64,000 bases of DNA from positions 22,236,822-22,300,821 of the forward strand of contig CM075857.1 in the NCBI GenBank assembly GCA_037975125.1, read 5' to 3'. Under the pieces are notes generated by a model that saw only the letters and a program-made list of their open reading frames with translations, was not told where the DNA came from and ran no database searches. Positions 13,322-27,200 of the stretch are shown in pieces (the stretch's first letter is position 1; each line of letters begins with the position of its first letter). Origin of the DNA: Latrodectus hesperus (Eukaryota > Arthropoda > Arachnida > Araneae > Theridiidae). The position numbers and the translations under genes are program-made.

Positions 13322-15010
13322 CTAGACCATATCCAGGAGGTCGTGAATCCTCAAAAAGTCATAAACAATAAGAGGTGAAATAATAAGGTGCTCATGCAAG
13401 AGAACTACACAGTGGAGATGTTCAGGGAAGGCCTGTGTAGAAGTGCACTTGGTGCACTCAAGGTGAGATTTCTGTCCATGAATATAAGTAAGGCTCCCTA
13501 TAAATATCCAATCATAGGCTGTTGATGATGCATTGGACGAGCTGTCCACTTCCAATTTTAAGGGCATCCCCAGGAGTTCTCCCAGAATACCAAAAGTGGA
13601 ACGGAGGACTGTTCCATATTTTCTGATTTGCGATCTCAATTTTTGAGCTTATTTCGGAGAAAGTCAGCTCGTTACCAGTTGTTGATGAGCTAAAATCCCC
13701 TTCTTTTACAAGAATATCAGCAAACTCATTGCCCTGAAGGCCAGTGTGAGGGAAGCCACTGAAAATTAATATTGTGCTGCCTCAAAAGCACTTTGAAGTC
13801 TTTAAGAATCATGTCAGATGTTATGTCTCCCCTCTAGTCAAGTTGCTCTGATGCTAAATGGAGCTACAGCTATCTATCAAGATCCAAATATTTGTAGATG
13901 TGGTTTTTAAAATCAAAGCCACAAGAGCGTCTTTTATTGCAATTAGTTCAGCTCTAACGACGGTGCAAAAATCTGGATTATTAACACAAATTTGCACAAA
14001 GTGAATGGAGGACTTAATTAAAAATCCACTGCAACAAGTACAGTTGTCATCTCTACTGCCAACCATATAAATATGGATACCTGAAGTTGGAATTCGGTTA
14101 ATGATCTCGAAAACAAGCTGGAAGAAATAATCAAGTAAATCTTGTTTTTACTAGTCCGAACACACAACATCAATGAATTAATGAATGTCTTTAAGATATA
14201 TTTCTCGATATTTGGGTGCAACAAGTGTATCGAGATCAATCTAGAAAACGGACTATCTATTTTCAACCTCTGGTTATTAATCCAGTTTCTGAGAAAGACA
14301 GGGGTTTTATTATGATCTCCAAATTGCTATAAAGTTTATTAAAATACTGAGCAAGGCCAATCACCTATGAATCTCCTCAAACTTAAGGGCTGTAAGTCAG
14401 ATCCATAAAGTACCAGATATGAGGGACAAGAACTTCTCATATCAATAATAATTCTCGCAGCCCTCAATTGTATTTTCTCTAGTTTTGTCAACTTGGCAGC
14501 AGAAGCACAGAAGTAAATTGAAAAGCCATACTCCAAAAACAGCCTGACCAGAGAGGCACAGGTTGTTCCAAGTGCAGTGGCCTCCATTCGTCAGTCTCTG
14601 CCTTTTATGTATTTCAATATATTTAATCTCTTCCTGCTCTTCCCTCTCAAATGTTTAATATGCTTATTACTCAATATATCTGGGTTAAGTACATATCCCA
14701 CATACTTTGGATGTTTATCGTATTGTAGTCATTGACCATTCATCGCAATATTTGGATTTTAATTGTATAAGTGACGATTTATAGTGAAAAAGCTGCAGGT
14801 TGAAATAGAATTTATGCCTATTTGCAAAGTTCAATGTTTCACTCTAGGTATTATTCATCATAGTTTCTCCCTATTGTACATCACTGTTGGAATTCTAGAA
14901 GATTATATCATCTGCGCATGTACCAACTTCACTTCTTTTAGATATTGTCTTCTCTATACCAGTAAGAAACCTCGTAAATAGTATCGGGCTCAAACTGATT
15001 CCTGAAGAAC
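13322..15010 (-). mobile_element. 5'-truncated LINE remnant with RT and RNase H pieces
   Basis: Minus-strand order: a C-A-D-D-I-I catalytic box near 14895-14912; the RT thumb (L-V-R-L-F-L-E-Y-G-F-S-I-Y and L-E-K-I-Q-L-R-A-A-R-I-I) in 14339-14587; an RNase-H-like stretch (V-V-R-A-E-L-I-A-I-K-D-A-L) in 13854-14066; and a C-terminus ending I-H-D-L-L-D-M-V at 13322. The C-terminal ending resembles that of the LINE at 57700-58341 (Y-N-I-I-D-L-V), suggesting related families. Many stops. Confidence 0.65.
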
Positions 15011-15479
15011 TCTATGTCTCAATTTAAATGTTAAAAATCGTTTATTATGTAACATAATAATATTTTATTAGTTATTTTTATTTGCTCTTTTCTGAGTTTT
15101 TTTTATAAATGAATTGAACAGTCTTCGTTTATAAAATTATCCTTTTAAATGCATCAAATTTCTTGACAGAATCAAAACTTTTATTTTCAATCAGTTTATC
15201 AAAGTGACATATGCACAATGAAATGCTACGACTGAGTTTATGTTTCTATGTTTCCATACACATGAGTACACAACTTTTCTAGATTTTTACACGCATTTAA
15301 AACATCAAAACATCGAATATCCTCTGAATCATGTTTCTAAAAAAATCCGAATACCCACACATTTTTCGAAATATTTAGAAACTTTCAATCAAAGTTAGGT
15401 TAAAAATGATTATTCTTACTATAGCATGTAACTTCATTGTAGCATTTATAACGCAGCAAAACATATGGTTTTTATGTTA
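15011..15479. other. No gene seen
   Basis: AT-rich, no supported ORF. Confidence 0.6.
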
Positions 15480-16510
15480 GACGTATGTGATCGATGGATA
15501 CTGGAGGGTATGACAGACCGACGCGTGCTCGAACGCATCCACTTCAGTGCACCACTTCACGTAATGACAGGCAAATTGTGCGAATGGCATTGACGGATAG
15601 CTCAGCCACATCACGAACCACAGAACATTCAGTCTGTAACGCATCATCCAGTGTCTGCGAGTACCAATCGAAGCCATTTAAAACAGAGTGGTCCTTCCGC
15701 AATACGTCCATTGCTTGTTTTACACTTAACACAGAACCTCAGACGTTTCTGCCGCCAATGGTGTGATGAAAGAAGCATGTGGACGGTAGACTGGAATAAA
15801 ATTGTCTTTATTGACGAGTCACAATTCTTTCTGCAATACCACGATGGTCGCATTAGGGTCTGGAGACATCGTAGAGAGAGGATGCTGAACACCTGCGCTA
15901 TGCACCCCCACACTGTTCCTGCACCGGATATTATGTTATGGTACATAATTGGATATCATTTTCGCACTCCTCTAATATGCATTGCAGGTACTTTAAACAA
16001 ATAGCGCTATATCTCCTAGATGTTGAAGCTAGTTGTCTTTCCTTATATTTGGGGCTTGTCCACAGCCATATTTCAACAGAATAATGCATGACCACATTGT
16101 CCAAGGGTTCCTCGTCATTTGCCAGATGGAATTGCTTCCCTGGCCGGCTCACTCTTTGGATCTTTCACTGTTAGAAAACATGCGATTCATAATTGCTTAA
16201 TGATTGACTTATATTACATCCCCAGCTGCCCCACCAGATCAACTTTGACAACATGTAGAAGCTGCTTCGTCTGCTGTACCCCAATCATACATCCAAAGTC
16301 TCTTTAAATCAATGCCAAAGAGTGAGACAGCGGTGATGTCCAGCAATGGCGGCTACTCTGACTACTTTTTTGCCAGGACATACACTTCACAGAAGTCTAT
16401 AAATTTAATCATTTAATAGATATTCATCGTGCTATCTACAAAACAAATTTTGCTGTAACTTCTCATTTCTTTCTTTGTGTTGCAATTTGGGTGTAGATTT
16501 ACTGAGAAGA
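15480..16510 (+). mobile_element. Tc1-like remnant, same family as 41724-48193
   Basis: It aligns on the + strand with the Tc1-like element further right: the second HTH (D-R-W-I-L-E-G against D-S-W-M-Q-E-G), W-N-K-I-V-F-I-D-E-S-Q-F-F at about 15790-15830 with the first catalytic D, I-F-Q-Q-N-N-A near 16068 where the second catalytic D is changed to N, and a 3' tail shared with 47980-48120 (CAGAAGTCTATAAATTTA). The first HTH and both termini are missing. Confidence 0.75.
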
Positions 16511-17830
16511 AAACTTTAAATCTTTTCAAGTTTAAATTAAGCTTTGATTATTTTGCTAAGCTATAAAATATAGCATAGAACAAAGAATATACATATATAT
16601 ATATAGATGAGAATATACATACATACATATGTGTGTGTGTTTGTAGAAACACAAACTTTTTAATCTATTTTGAAAAGTTTATATTCAAAAAATAAGGACA
16701 ATCCAACTGATGTAAGAAAAATTGAAAATATACTTTTCAAGTTCGCTGAAGAAAAATGTGAAATATTAATATCCTTTCTAGAAATCGTTGAGGAACTTAA
16801 TTTTCTCAGCATAATTTAGGACTATTTAAACTACAATTTTTTTTTATCCTCTAAATTTGTAAGAATTGAAAAAGTAATTAAACTAATTAGAATAAATGAG
16901 TTATTGTTTTCTAAATATTGTTGGTAAAATAAGATGATTCAGAAACAATAGATAAGATATAAAATTTAACTTATTCTTAATTTAGGAGTTTATTAACCCA
17001 TTTTTATTTCTTTTATTATGTTAATAATTTAAATAAACTGATTGTACATATCAATTAACTTGTATTTTAATTAATAACAGATACTTTGAAAAAGTTTAGT
17101 GTTTTCATCAATTTTTTTTAATGCAATTTTTTTTTAAATGGGAAGTGACAGTTGCATTAACTGGAAAATAGAAGGAAGATTTAGGAACTAAATCTTTCTT
17201 TATTTTTATTTTATTATTTCTTTTAAACATTTAGTTTTACTTTATTTTATATTAAATATTTAAAATAGTTATTGTTTTCCAAATTATACTTTTCTTTGCT
17301 TCAACAAAAAAATGAATGGAATTTTTTTTTACTTCACTTCAATTTCAAAAAAAAGTTTATGTTTTTTCTAAAAGTAATAAGTATTTTTATAATGACAAAA
17401 ATAACTTATATCTTTATTAAACTACTATTCTATGAATAAGAAGACAGAAATTGATGAAAATTTTCTAAGTAAATAAGAATGTGCATTGATAAAAAATATT
17501 AAGATTTTATAAAATAAACTCTTTTCATTAATATTTAAGAATGCTTATTTACATATGTTTATGTTTTAAACTAAATTTACTTATACTAATTCATTTTATG
17601 GAATTATGTAAAATATTATAAATTTAATTATTTTTTATTAATAATATAATTATTTTTAATTAATTAAATAGTTATTATTAATTTTATTTTTAATTTACTT
17701 ATAAAACTTATAGAAACTTTGTCATTATTATTCAATTTAATAGATAGCAGCACAAAACAACATGTAAACATTTAAAACATATTCCGTAAAATACTTGGGC
17801 TAAAAACTAAGTACAACTCTTTTTGTTTTG
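16511..17830. other. No gene seen; short TA/CA repeats
   Basis: Very AT-rich. A mixed dinucleotide patch lies at 16590-16642. No ORF worth reporting. Confidence 0.6.
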
Positions 17831-18176
17831 CTGACGTCAGCCAATTAATTTTTGAAGAATACCAAAAAAAACATATTACAATTATAACTATTGTTATGTT
17901 GAAAAACTGTTTAAGTCTTCCGGCACATTGAACTTTACCTGATGTTATAAGATGAAAAATATAATTTCCAACTGCTTTCTTATATATCCTCTATTACTCA
18001 TGACTGTAGTTGGTATTTAATTTAACTGCGGTTGTAACGGCTTCCTAATTCCGAGGGAAATATAAATGATTGGCGAGAATATAAACTTCAACGGGCATTA
18101 ATTTGAACTGTTTTTATTCTAGTATAATATATTTTATTTTGCGAGCATTGATTCGAATTGTTATTATACTTTTAAA
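17831..18176 (+). promoter_or_regulatory. TPX2 upstream region: CRE, CCAAT, Myb-type and CHR-type sites
   Basis: Seen: a full palindromic CRE TGACGTCA (17832-17839) directly followed by CCAAT (17841-17845); ATTGG, a reversed CCAAT (18069-18073); AACGG (18090-18094); TTTGAA (18102-18107); and TTCGAA (18152-18157) just before the ATG at 18177. Known: CCAAT boxes upstream of a CHR (TTTGAA and variants), read by NF-Y and the MuvB/DREAM complex with Myb, are typical of G2/M genes. Inferred: this is the core promoter of the gene downstream. No TATA box is evident and the start site is unknown. Confidence 0.5.
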
Positions 18177-18270
18177 ATGTCTGCTTCAAAATGGGAATTT
18201 GACTGTCCTCAGTTTGTCGATTTTGCTGCTGGTTTAGATGAATTTTCTCCCGTAACTGATGTTTGGTTTA
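18177..18270 (+). CDS. TPX2: TPX2 exon 1 (coding part)
   Basis: ATG at 18177 opens 31 codons plus one base, ending at the donor A|GTAAGG. It encodes both halves of the Aurora-A-binding motif; W6/F8 take the place of the two tyrosines of vertebrate TPX2, and W30-F31 match the conserved W-F. Confidence 0.75.
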
Positions 18271-21200
18271 GTAAGGAGTTTCACTTTAAGTTAATTATTT
18301 TAAATGCAATATGTCGTTTGTATATATATAAATATCGATATTAAAATTGATACTCAAATTACTACGATGCAATAATTTATAAAATATCTTTAAAATGTTA
18401 TTAATGTTAAGACTTGTAGCTAATGATTTTATTGCATATTCATAGTTTTATAAATGTTTATCGCCACAACTTAAAAATTAAAAAAATAACATTAATAATA
18501 AGGTTTCCTATAATTGTTTTTGTCTTAAGTTCATTTGTATTCTGATTATTGTGAAGTTTACCATTTTGTTTAACTATCTTTAAACCATTTTGAATTACTT
18601 AAGACATTTGATGAACAAGTAAGAAATAATGATTTTGAACCTAGTTATTGGGGTATTTTATTTACACCTAATTCTAAGTAATCCATATCCGAATGTTATA
18701 AGTAATTGATTAAAATGCCATTCAGTTTCTATATTCGTGATTTTTATCTTGCAGAAAACATTTAATAATTTTTTTGTAATTTAAATAATTGCATCTTTTG
18801 AATTTAGTGAATAAATTTTAAAAAATGCCGGAGTTAGTATTCTAGCCAAATAAATTAGAAAACCTTTTATTTAATGCATGATTGATACAATGGTTTTGCA
18901 CATTGATTGTGGTGATGTCAATATTGCATCCAGCCAAATTAGTGCCAAAAGAATTACACTAAGATATAATAAAAGAAGACAATAACTAGGAAAGATTTTA
19001 CTTGCATGTTCAAGTTGAAATATTTGATCAATTGGTATTAAATGAATATTGATTTTAAAAACATGTTTACAATTCTTTTTCCAGAGACTGTAACCATGTG
19101 CATCTAAGTATTTTTTTATGTGTGCTATTTAATGCTCTGGTATTTTGGCATGATTTCTGTGACGAATTCAATTGGCACAGATGCCATATAATGCAGGATT
19201 CCGATTTCTGAATTTTTTTGGGGATAAAGAAATGTTGTTAAGAGAACATATTGTGAAGCACCCAATGATGTAATAAAATTTTCTGCAAAATTTTTATAGG
19301 TCTCCATATCTATGACATAATAAAAACCAGGTTGCCAGATACATAAGAAAATCTGCAAAAAAAAAACACCAAACTCAGGATGTGGTGACCTGGATTATCC
19401 AGCATCTGTGTCATTTAATTTTGTGCTAAATTTGCTGTTTTGACACTAATATGTCAGTACCCTGCAGATAAGTGTATCACCTTTTGTAATAAAATTATTT
19501 ATCAGGAATTTAAAGATTATCTGAAAGTTAGCAGTTGTGATAAATTCTCCAAATACATAAGAAACCTAGTTTGTTAATAGATTTCGCCTTACACATTTAT
19601 GGGAGATGTATCTAAATGGGCTTTTTCTTTTAGCTATATGTGAATTGGTTAACTACTTGACCGTTTCTTACAATGCAAATCAATGCATTAAAATATTAGT
19701 TTCCAATCAACTATCTTTCTAGTTAAACTAGATATTGTTCAAAAATTTTAGAATGTCTTATTGTAAAGATTATATTACTATGAGGAATATAATCTTTACA
19801 AAAAATTAATTTTATTAAAATTGTCACTTTAATGCTACTAATTTCTTAACTTCTTCTATATTGTCATTAACAGGTTTTTTCTTCATTTAGTGTGTCATTG
19901 CTTGAATTACAAAAATCCTACTGTAAAATCCAATGCCATTCAAATTTATTGGTTTGTTAACTCTTGCCCGATAACATTACTTAATGTTTTTTTTATATAG
20001 AATGCTTTGATTTAAAATTAATACTATGTCATTAAATATTGAAAAATAAATATAATCAATGTTAAAATTGATCAAATTAAAGAATGTGTTATTTTTTAAA
20101 TTTAATAATTCAAAACTTTTAATAAAAATTTAAAAAGCTTAATAGTGAAATCTTCTGATCATCTCTAAAATCAAATCTTAAAAGAAAGAATCGATTACTA
20201 AAGAGTAGATTCTTTCTTTTCAAGTTGTTTCACTTTGTAAATAAAAAAGAAATATTCTTCTAACTAAAAACTCTAGTTTTTGAAAAGATTAGAAATTGTA
20301 CCAAACCTATTAAAATGTGATTTTATTGCAATCTCTACTCTACTCTGATCAATTCAATGTTTACCATGTACTTTTTTCTTTCAAAGAAAATCAGAAAATT
20401 CTTTGCATGTCTCCTTTTAGAATATATATTTTACCTTCATAAATTCTTGAAATGTGTTAATCGCTAAAGAGAAGAGTTCCGTACAGAGATTAAAATGCGC
20501 CAAGCAGGTGATAAGTTCACCAAACTGGCTTAACAGTTCGGATTACCTATGTATGATGTACTTTTTGTTTATGAGGTAACGTGATCGCGTGACTCGCGTG
20601 TTTTGTATGTAACCCTAGAAATTATTACAGAATAATCTTAAACATTGAGTTTAAATTTTTGGAGTTTGTGTATTGTTTGCGAAAATTAATGAGTATGGAT
20701 GAGGGTATACTGATTTTACGTTTTCGCGGAGTACGTATGGAGAAAGAATCATCCGAAAAACATAATAGATTTTTTGGTACGATAAAAAACGGTATATTCC
20801 CTGAAAAGTAATGATTCGGAGGGTGAAGATAAGGTTAGTTATATTGGTTTTCATTAAAATTTTATTCTTATTTAGAAACTAAAGTTTTTATAAAAATTAA
20901 TGCTTCCATAAATAAATGAATATTTAAGTTATGTGTATTGCATGTTAGTGTTAGAATGTGTGCCGCGTACTGAAATTTCTTTAATGTGGACGTAACTGCT
21001 CGTTATATTAAAATTCTTGTTTAAACAAAAATTGAAATTTGTTAACATTAGAAATTTAGTTTTATTGCCCGGTTGCCACTGTAGTACATAGGGGTACATT
21101 TTTTTTTTTTTTTTTTTTTTTAGGTGAGCGCAATTGCACGGTATATTAAAATTTGATTTTTAAAAATTTTGTTTCTAGTTATTAGAATTTTAAAACTTCT

Positions 21201-24200
21201 ATAATACTTAATTATAATGAAATATTAAAATTTTGGTAATTTTCCATTTCGCCGGTGCAGGCGATAAAGTCGCCAAAAATGATACAACTGCACTAGAGAG
21301 AATATCTCTGCTGGTCACTTTTACTGCTACATGTGACGGCCTTTTACTGTCAACGACTTTATTTCGACTTTTTCCATTTCATTATTTTATGCTATGTTGC
21401 TATACTTACAAATTTAATAATTTCATAAAATCTCTCTAGAAAAAATCGGATTTTAAAAATATATCGTAAAAAAATAATAATCATAACAAATTCACATAAA
21501 AAATATTTTAAAAAAAATAAGATTTTGAAATATGCATTACCCGATAAATTGTAATCTAATATAATAAGTAAATAAATTGAGGCTCTGGCACCCATCATTT
21601 CACACATAGCGTGAACACGAGAACAAAAATTTAAAAAATTTTATCTGTATATTATGTGTTGTTGCCAATTGGCGACTTAATTTTCGCTTGGCGAGATTTG
21701 CGCCGGTGAAATGGAAAAGGGTTTTTGGGTTGTAAAATAAAAAATGTTATAAAAGTGAAACAATATTCTTATTCTATTAAGTATGGTACTTAAATATATG
21801 CAATAAATATGCCTTTTCTGGAAACACTTCGGTAAAAAATTTACTGTTTAAAGAGTTAAGATAAAATATAACAATGTATTAAATGGTGGGTAAGTTTTTC
21901 CAATTTCCTTTTATATCTCTTATGTCAAAATTTTTAAATACTTAATGTATTTATAATAACCAATGAATATAAACCAATGATATTAATAAAAAAATTACGT
22001 AAGTTATAATTTCTTACGTAATTTAATAATTTTATTAAATAAAGCCAGAAAATTCTTTAATAGATATTTTTGATTATGGGTCATAGAAAGAATTAAAATT
22101 TTCATCTAAGATTGATATTTTACCTAGAATATATTCTGCTTGATAATGATCTAATAAAAATCATAATTATTCTGTAACGTAATTGCTAATGCTCCATTAC
22201 AGTAAGACTACTTATGAAACTCTTTCATCAAATCACTTTTAAAAAATGGCCAATAAAATTTTTATAGAATTCTTTAAAATGGATTTACTGCTGATTTCAT
22301 AATTACTTTTTCCTAAATAATCTAACAAAGAAATGATAAGTATAAACAATCAAGAAACAAAGAAATTTAATTTCTGTGTATTTGATCATGGAAAGGAAAA
22401 TCTTCTATAATTACCAAGGAGTATCGTTTCATCATGAATTGTCCATGCTTTAAACTCACTAGCAATTCTGTTAGTCTCTCAGAATAGAAAAACAATTAAA
22501 TAAAAAAACTTTTATATTAAAATTGCATGGTATTTTTTTAACGAGATACTAAAATTTAAAATAAGTGTGTCAATAATATTTAACTAGATTTATCATTGGG
22601 AGGGGGAAGAAGATACAATTTTTGATTTAATGATATTTATTTTAACTTATTAAGCTTTAGCAATTATAATGTATTAGAATTATTTATAATTTTTTATTTA
22701 CTAGTTATATATTTCCTTTATCTGTAAAATATCATTAGCTTTAATATTCTAATTTCCATTTATAATAATTATACTCCAAGTTTTTAATGTTTATACTTCC
22801 AACATGGAGCAATGAATCGCATAAAATTATAAAGTGTCACCAATCAAAAATGACTAAAGATAGAAGAAAAGAGGTTATATTTGATATTGTTGAAATTTTT
22901 TTATTTATAATTTATTTTTTAATAATCCTTCTATAAAGAAGTCTAATGATAAATATATAAGTAATTAGCATATAGAATCTTATAATATTGTAAAACATTT
23001 TATTGCTTTACGAAGATTAAATATTTATGACGTTGTTTTAAACCATATTGTAATCCTGCTATTAATATAATGTAAATAAGTTTTCATACCATAAAAATAT
23101 TAAAAAGATATAAATTAGTTTTTCAATTTATGTTCATCAAACTGCAGTGTTTATTTTGAGTTGTATAAATTTATGTATAAAAAAAGTTGGGGAAAATCCA
23201 TTTAAACAAGCAAAGTGGAAATTTAAAAGCACTGTTTGAAACTGAATATTTAATTTAAGAAACATTTAAGTGCTTTTAAATTTATAAAGGCTATTTGAAT
23301 TATAAAAGCTAAATTTATAAAGTTGAACCCTATAAATATAAGTTTGAAATATCTTCTCAAAGGTAGGATCACTGCATTAGGTTTAGTTACATCTGGTATT
23401 GTCATAAAATTTTAATGTTTCAATAATTATGTGGTGTCTAATAATAAAAATGTAAAATTAAAAATAAACATTAAATATATTTGTATGCATAATACTCGTA
23501 ATGTGTAGTTAAAACTTTAATGATCAGATATTAAACTAGCAGAAACTAAAAAAAATTTAATTTTTCTATAAAGATAAAACTGTATAATGTGAAGGCTTCA
23601 GTCTAATTTTTCACTGTCCAATTTTTAGGATTTTAGCAAATCTTAAATTAGATTTGATTATTTAGATTCTATCAACTAAATTAATATTTTCTAGGTCTAA
23701 AATCATTTTGAGAGTAACATCTTCTATGTCTTCACACATTTGATATTTTGCTAAAAAGATATTATTTTTTAAGAGTGCATAAATAGCCTTTTAAAAATTA
23801 AACTTTTAGTTCTGTTAACACTGTCTCATTGTTTCTGGAATTTATCATATTTTATGTAAGTGTATATCCATTATAATTGAATATATTTATTTTATAGGAG
23901 AGTTGAATGGTCGGAAAACAACTCCACCTCTTAAGTATGTATCTTTTATTTTTTAATATTTGCATGTTAAAAAATATCATTCATTTATAAGTAATAAATT
24001 TATAATTCCCTAACAATATAAATATTCAAACTTTGATCAGTTATTATAAATAAGAAAATATGATACTTAAATTGTGTATGTATTACTCTCACATTACATA
24101 CTGTGTTTAAATCTAAGTCATTTTGTAGGTTTTTTCTAGTCAAATTTAATAGATATTTTGATTATTAAAAGTACTGAGAGGAAGAATATAGCTGTGAGGT

Positions 24201-27200
24201 AAATTTTCTAATATTTCCTTTAAAACCTAAATCAACCACTGGTGTCTAGTTAAATGAATTTAAATAAAAAAATTTAATTTTTATAATAAAAATTATGTTT
24301 TGTATAACTTTAAAAAAATTCTATTATATCCAGGATATGTGCTTTGGTCTTAAATTAACTTGAAAGATGCCATTGAAAGAATGCTATAAGATATAATTAC
24401 TTCTCTCTATCAATTATGATATACTTTCAATTATTTTAAAATTAAATAGTCTACTTAACATAAAGGAGTTATGGTGTAATAATTTGTCTGAAAAGATCTA
24501 AAGTATCTTTTAAAGATACATGTAACTAATATAAGATATATATATATTAGTTATCTTAATATCTTTAGGGGCTTTTTTTGTAAAATTTATATTCATTACT
24601 AACATATTTTAAGACATAGATAACATAAGATTTTCAATCCTAAACAATATTTTTTTAATATAAACTTATACAAAAGCTTAAATTCAATTTTCATTAAAAA
24701 GTTTATAAATTTCTGACTATTCATAAAGCAAATTTTTAAGTGTAATGAAACTGATAAAAATAAGTACAATGTACTGTGCAAGAATCTTGTTTCATTTGTT
24801 GGATTTAGAACTTTTCAGGGCAATTAAATTGGATATACAAGAAAGGATTATTTGCTCTCTGATCTACTTAAAATTTTGTAAAATCCTTAGAGAATTAATA
24901 AAATTTTTAGTGTAACTGTAAAAATATAATGAAAGTAATTCTTGCTACACTACTATATTTTTATATTTATTAAATTCTACAATTTAAATTTAAAGATAAA
25001 AAAATTCGTGAAATTTGTTATAAAATTTTCATTATTGTAAGTGTTTATATAAAACCTGTTTTTATATAGTCTTAAATAAAAATATCATGTTAATTAATTC
25101 TCATTAATATCAAATTGATTGTTTACATTTAAAATATAATTTGGATTAAAATTTCTTTAGATTTCTCCTTTGCTTGTTAATATCTATACTTTTGATGTTT
25201 CTTAAATTCTATTGAGATGTTGATAAAATTTCTTAAAATTTTAATGTATCATCTATTATATTAATAACTTTCATGAAAAATGAAAATTAAGTATCTTTTT
25301 TAAATTATTAAATATTATGTTCTTCCTCCATTTTTAAATGTATATTATGCCAAAACTTTTGAAAATTTCCAAGACTTTACACACTTACTTCAATATAATG
25401 GTGGGAATGGTTTTATTTCATATCTTTATTTTAATTGTAAAAATACTTTAGAGGTTTGTAATTTTAAGTTACATAATGCACTATTTCTAATCATAAAGGA
25501 AAAAATTCTTACATTAAATTTAAAAGTATAACATAAAAATAACTGCTCTTTTTTAGTTATTTGAAAAATTTAGTATTGCATAAATCTTACTTAAATGCCT
25601 TGTAAACTTATTTTTATTGAACTTAGATTTTGTTTTTTAAACACGATATTATACTAAAAATTATCTCTTTGTATATAATCTGCATCATTGTACAATCCAA
25701 ATTTGACGGCTATAAAAATTATTTGATTTGTTAAATAAAGAGTAAGTTTAAAGTAGCTATTTCACAAAAAATGAAACTTTTATTCTGTTTGTGCGATTTT
25801 GACTTGCGTTAATTTATATAAAGGGGGGTAACAAGACTACATTATAAATAATCTAAATTAGAATATATTCTTATTTGCACGTATAAAAAACTTCTATTTA
25901 TTGTGTATTTATCTTTAAATTTGTCTAGCTTATTTTATAAATAAACAATATTATGGACTTGGGCATAATTTAGTGAATCATAAATGTTTCTGTCCTAACA
26001 ATGCTTTTATTTATTTCAGACTAAAAAATGAAGCATTTGGTCCAAAAATGGCTACACCCAGGTTAAAACCAGTTAAATCTTTAAAGAATCCTCCTTTTGT
26101 GAATACGGCAAAACCTGTTAAAACTGATGATGAAAAATTAGAAATATTGGGTAAACTGCCACGAAGGGAGTCAAAAAGTGATTGTTTCCTTAATCGTATT
26201 GGTCAAAAATCAAAAGTTCCAGATAAGCCAACTATGATTTGTGCTCCAAAACATCGAAGAAGTCTCTCTGATTGCTGTATTAAAACCAAAAATAAATTTC
26301 CAGCTACACCTATGTGTTTGAAGTATGTCTTGTTTTCTTTTAATATATCTTTTCTTTAGGGAAAAAATGTATGTCAGGAAATATTATTGCTTATGAGATT
26401 TTTAGACTATTCTAAAAAATTCCCAGCCTTTTATTGATGTTAAGATTTTACAATCAAATTATTATATGTGTCAGACTTGCTGCAAGTTTTGAAATTTGAT
26501 TAGTAATAGTTACAACAAATAAGCAATTTCTATCTTTGTAAAGCTATTCACTTGATGTTATCGTCTCAATTTTTTTTAATTTGTTATCACAAAAGATAGT
26601 TGAACTTCCTGAGATTGCTTTTTTAAAAAAGAAATATTTCTAAATTTTTCTTATACTGATAATTGTAAGTTCTAAGATATAGATAATGGTATAAATTTAA
26701 AATTGATAAATAAGCATTCCTTTAAAACAAGAATGCTATAAAGAATACTAATGTTCGATTAGTTGAAAAAGTTGATTTATTTACTCATTAAAATTTGCAA
26801 TAAAGAAAAATAAAAAAAATTTTAATTGAATGAATTTACAATTTGTATAAACTTAGATATTTTTATTTCTTTTAATATAAACTGAAAAAGTTAAATTTAG
26901 TTTCAATACTTTCTTAATAATATAGATTTGATATGTTAAAAAAAATGAGGTTGCTATTAAATATATACAAATTGACATACTTGGTAATTGGGAAAACATT
27001 ACAATTTCGTATTAAAAAAATTATGAAATTAATATTTTAAAACCTGATATCTAAATAACTATCACAAATGAAAATCTTAGTGTACTTTGGTTTTTCAAAT
27101 TTTTCCTATAAATATAATTAAATGTTGAATGCAACATTCCTGTTCTCTTTTTGAAATGCTTGAATAGTTGTACATTCAGGCTTTTTTCATGATTTTCAAT

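Larger units (their letters stand above)
18271..23897 (+). other. TPX2 intron 1 (5.6 kb)
   Basis: AT-rich intron holding a MITE (21240-21718), a GC-richer island (20460-20870), a 23-base poly-T run at about 21099-21121, and short perfect hairpins. A minus-strand open frame at 19125-19358 looks protein-like but I do not recognise it. Confidence 0.65.
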
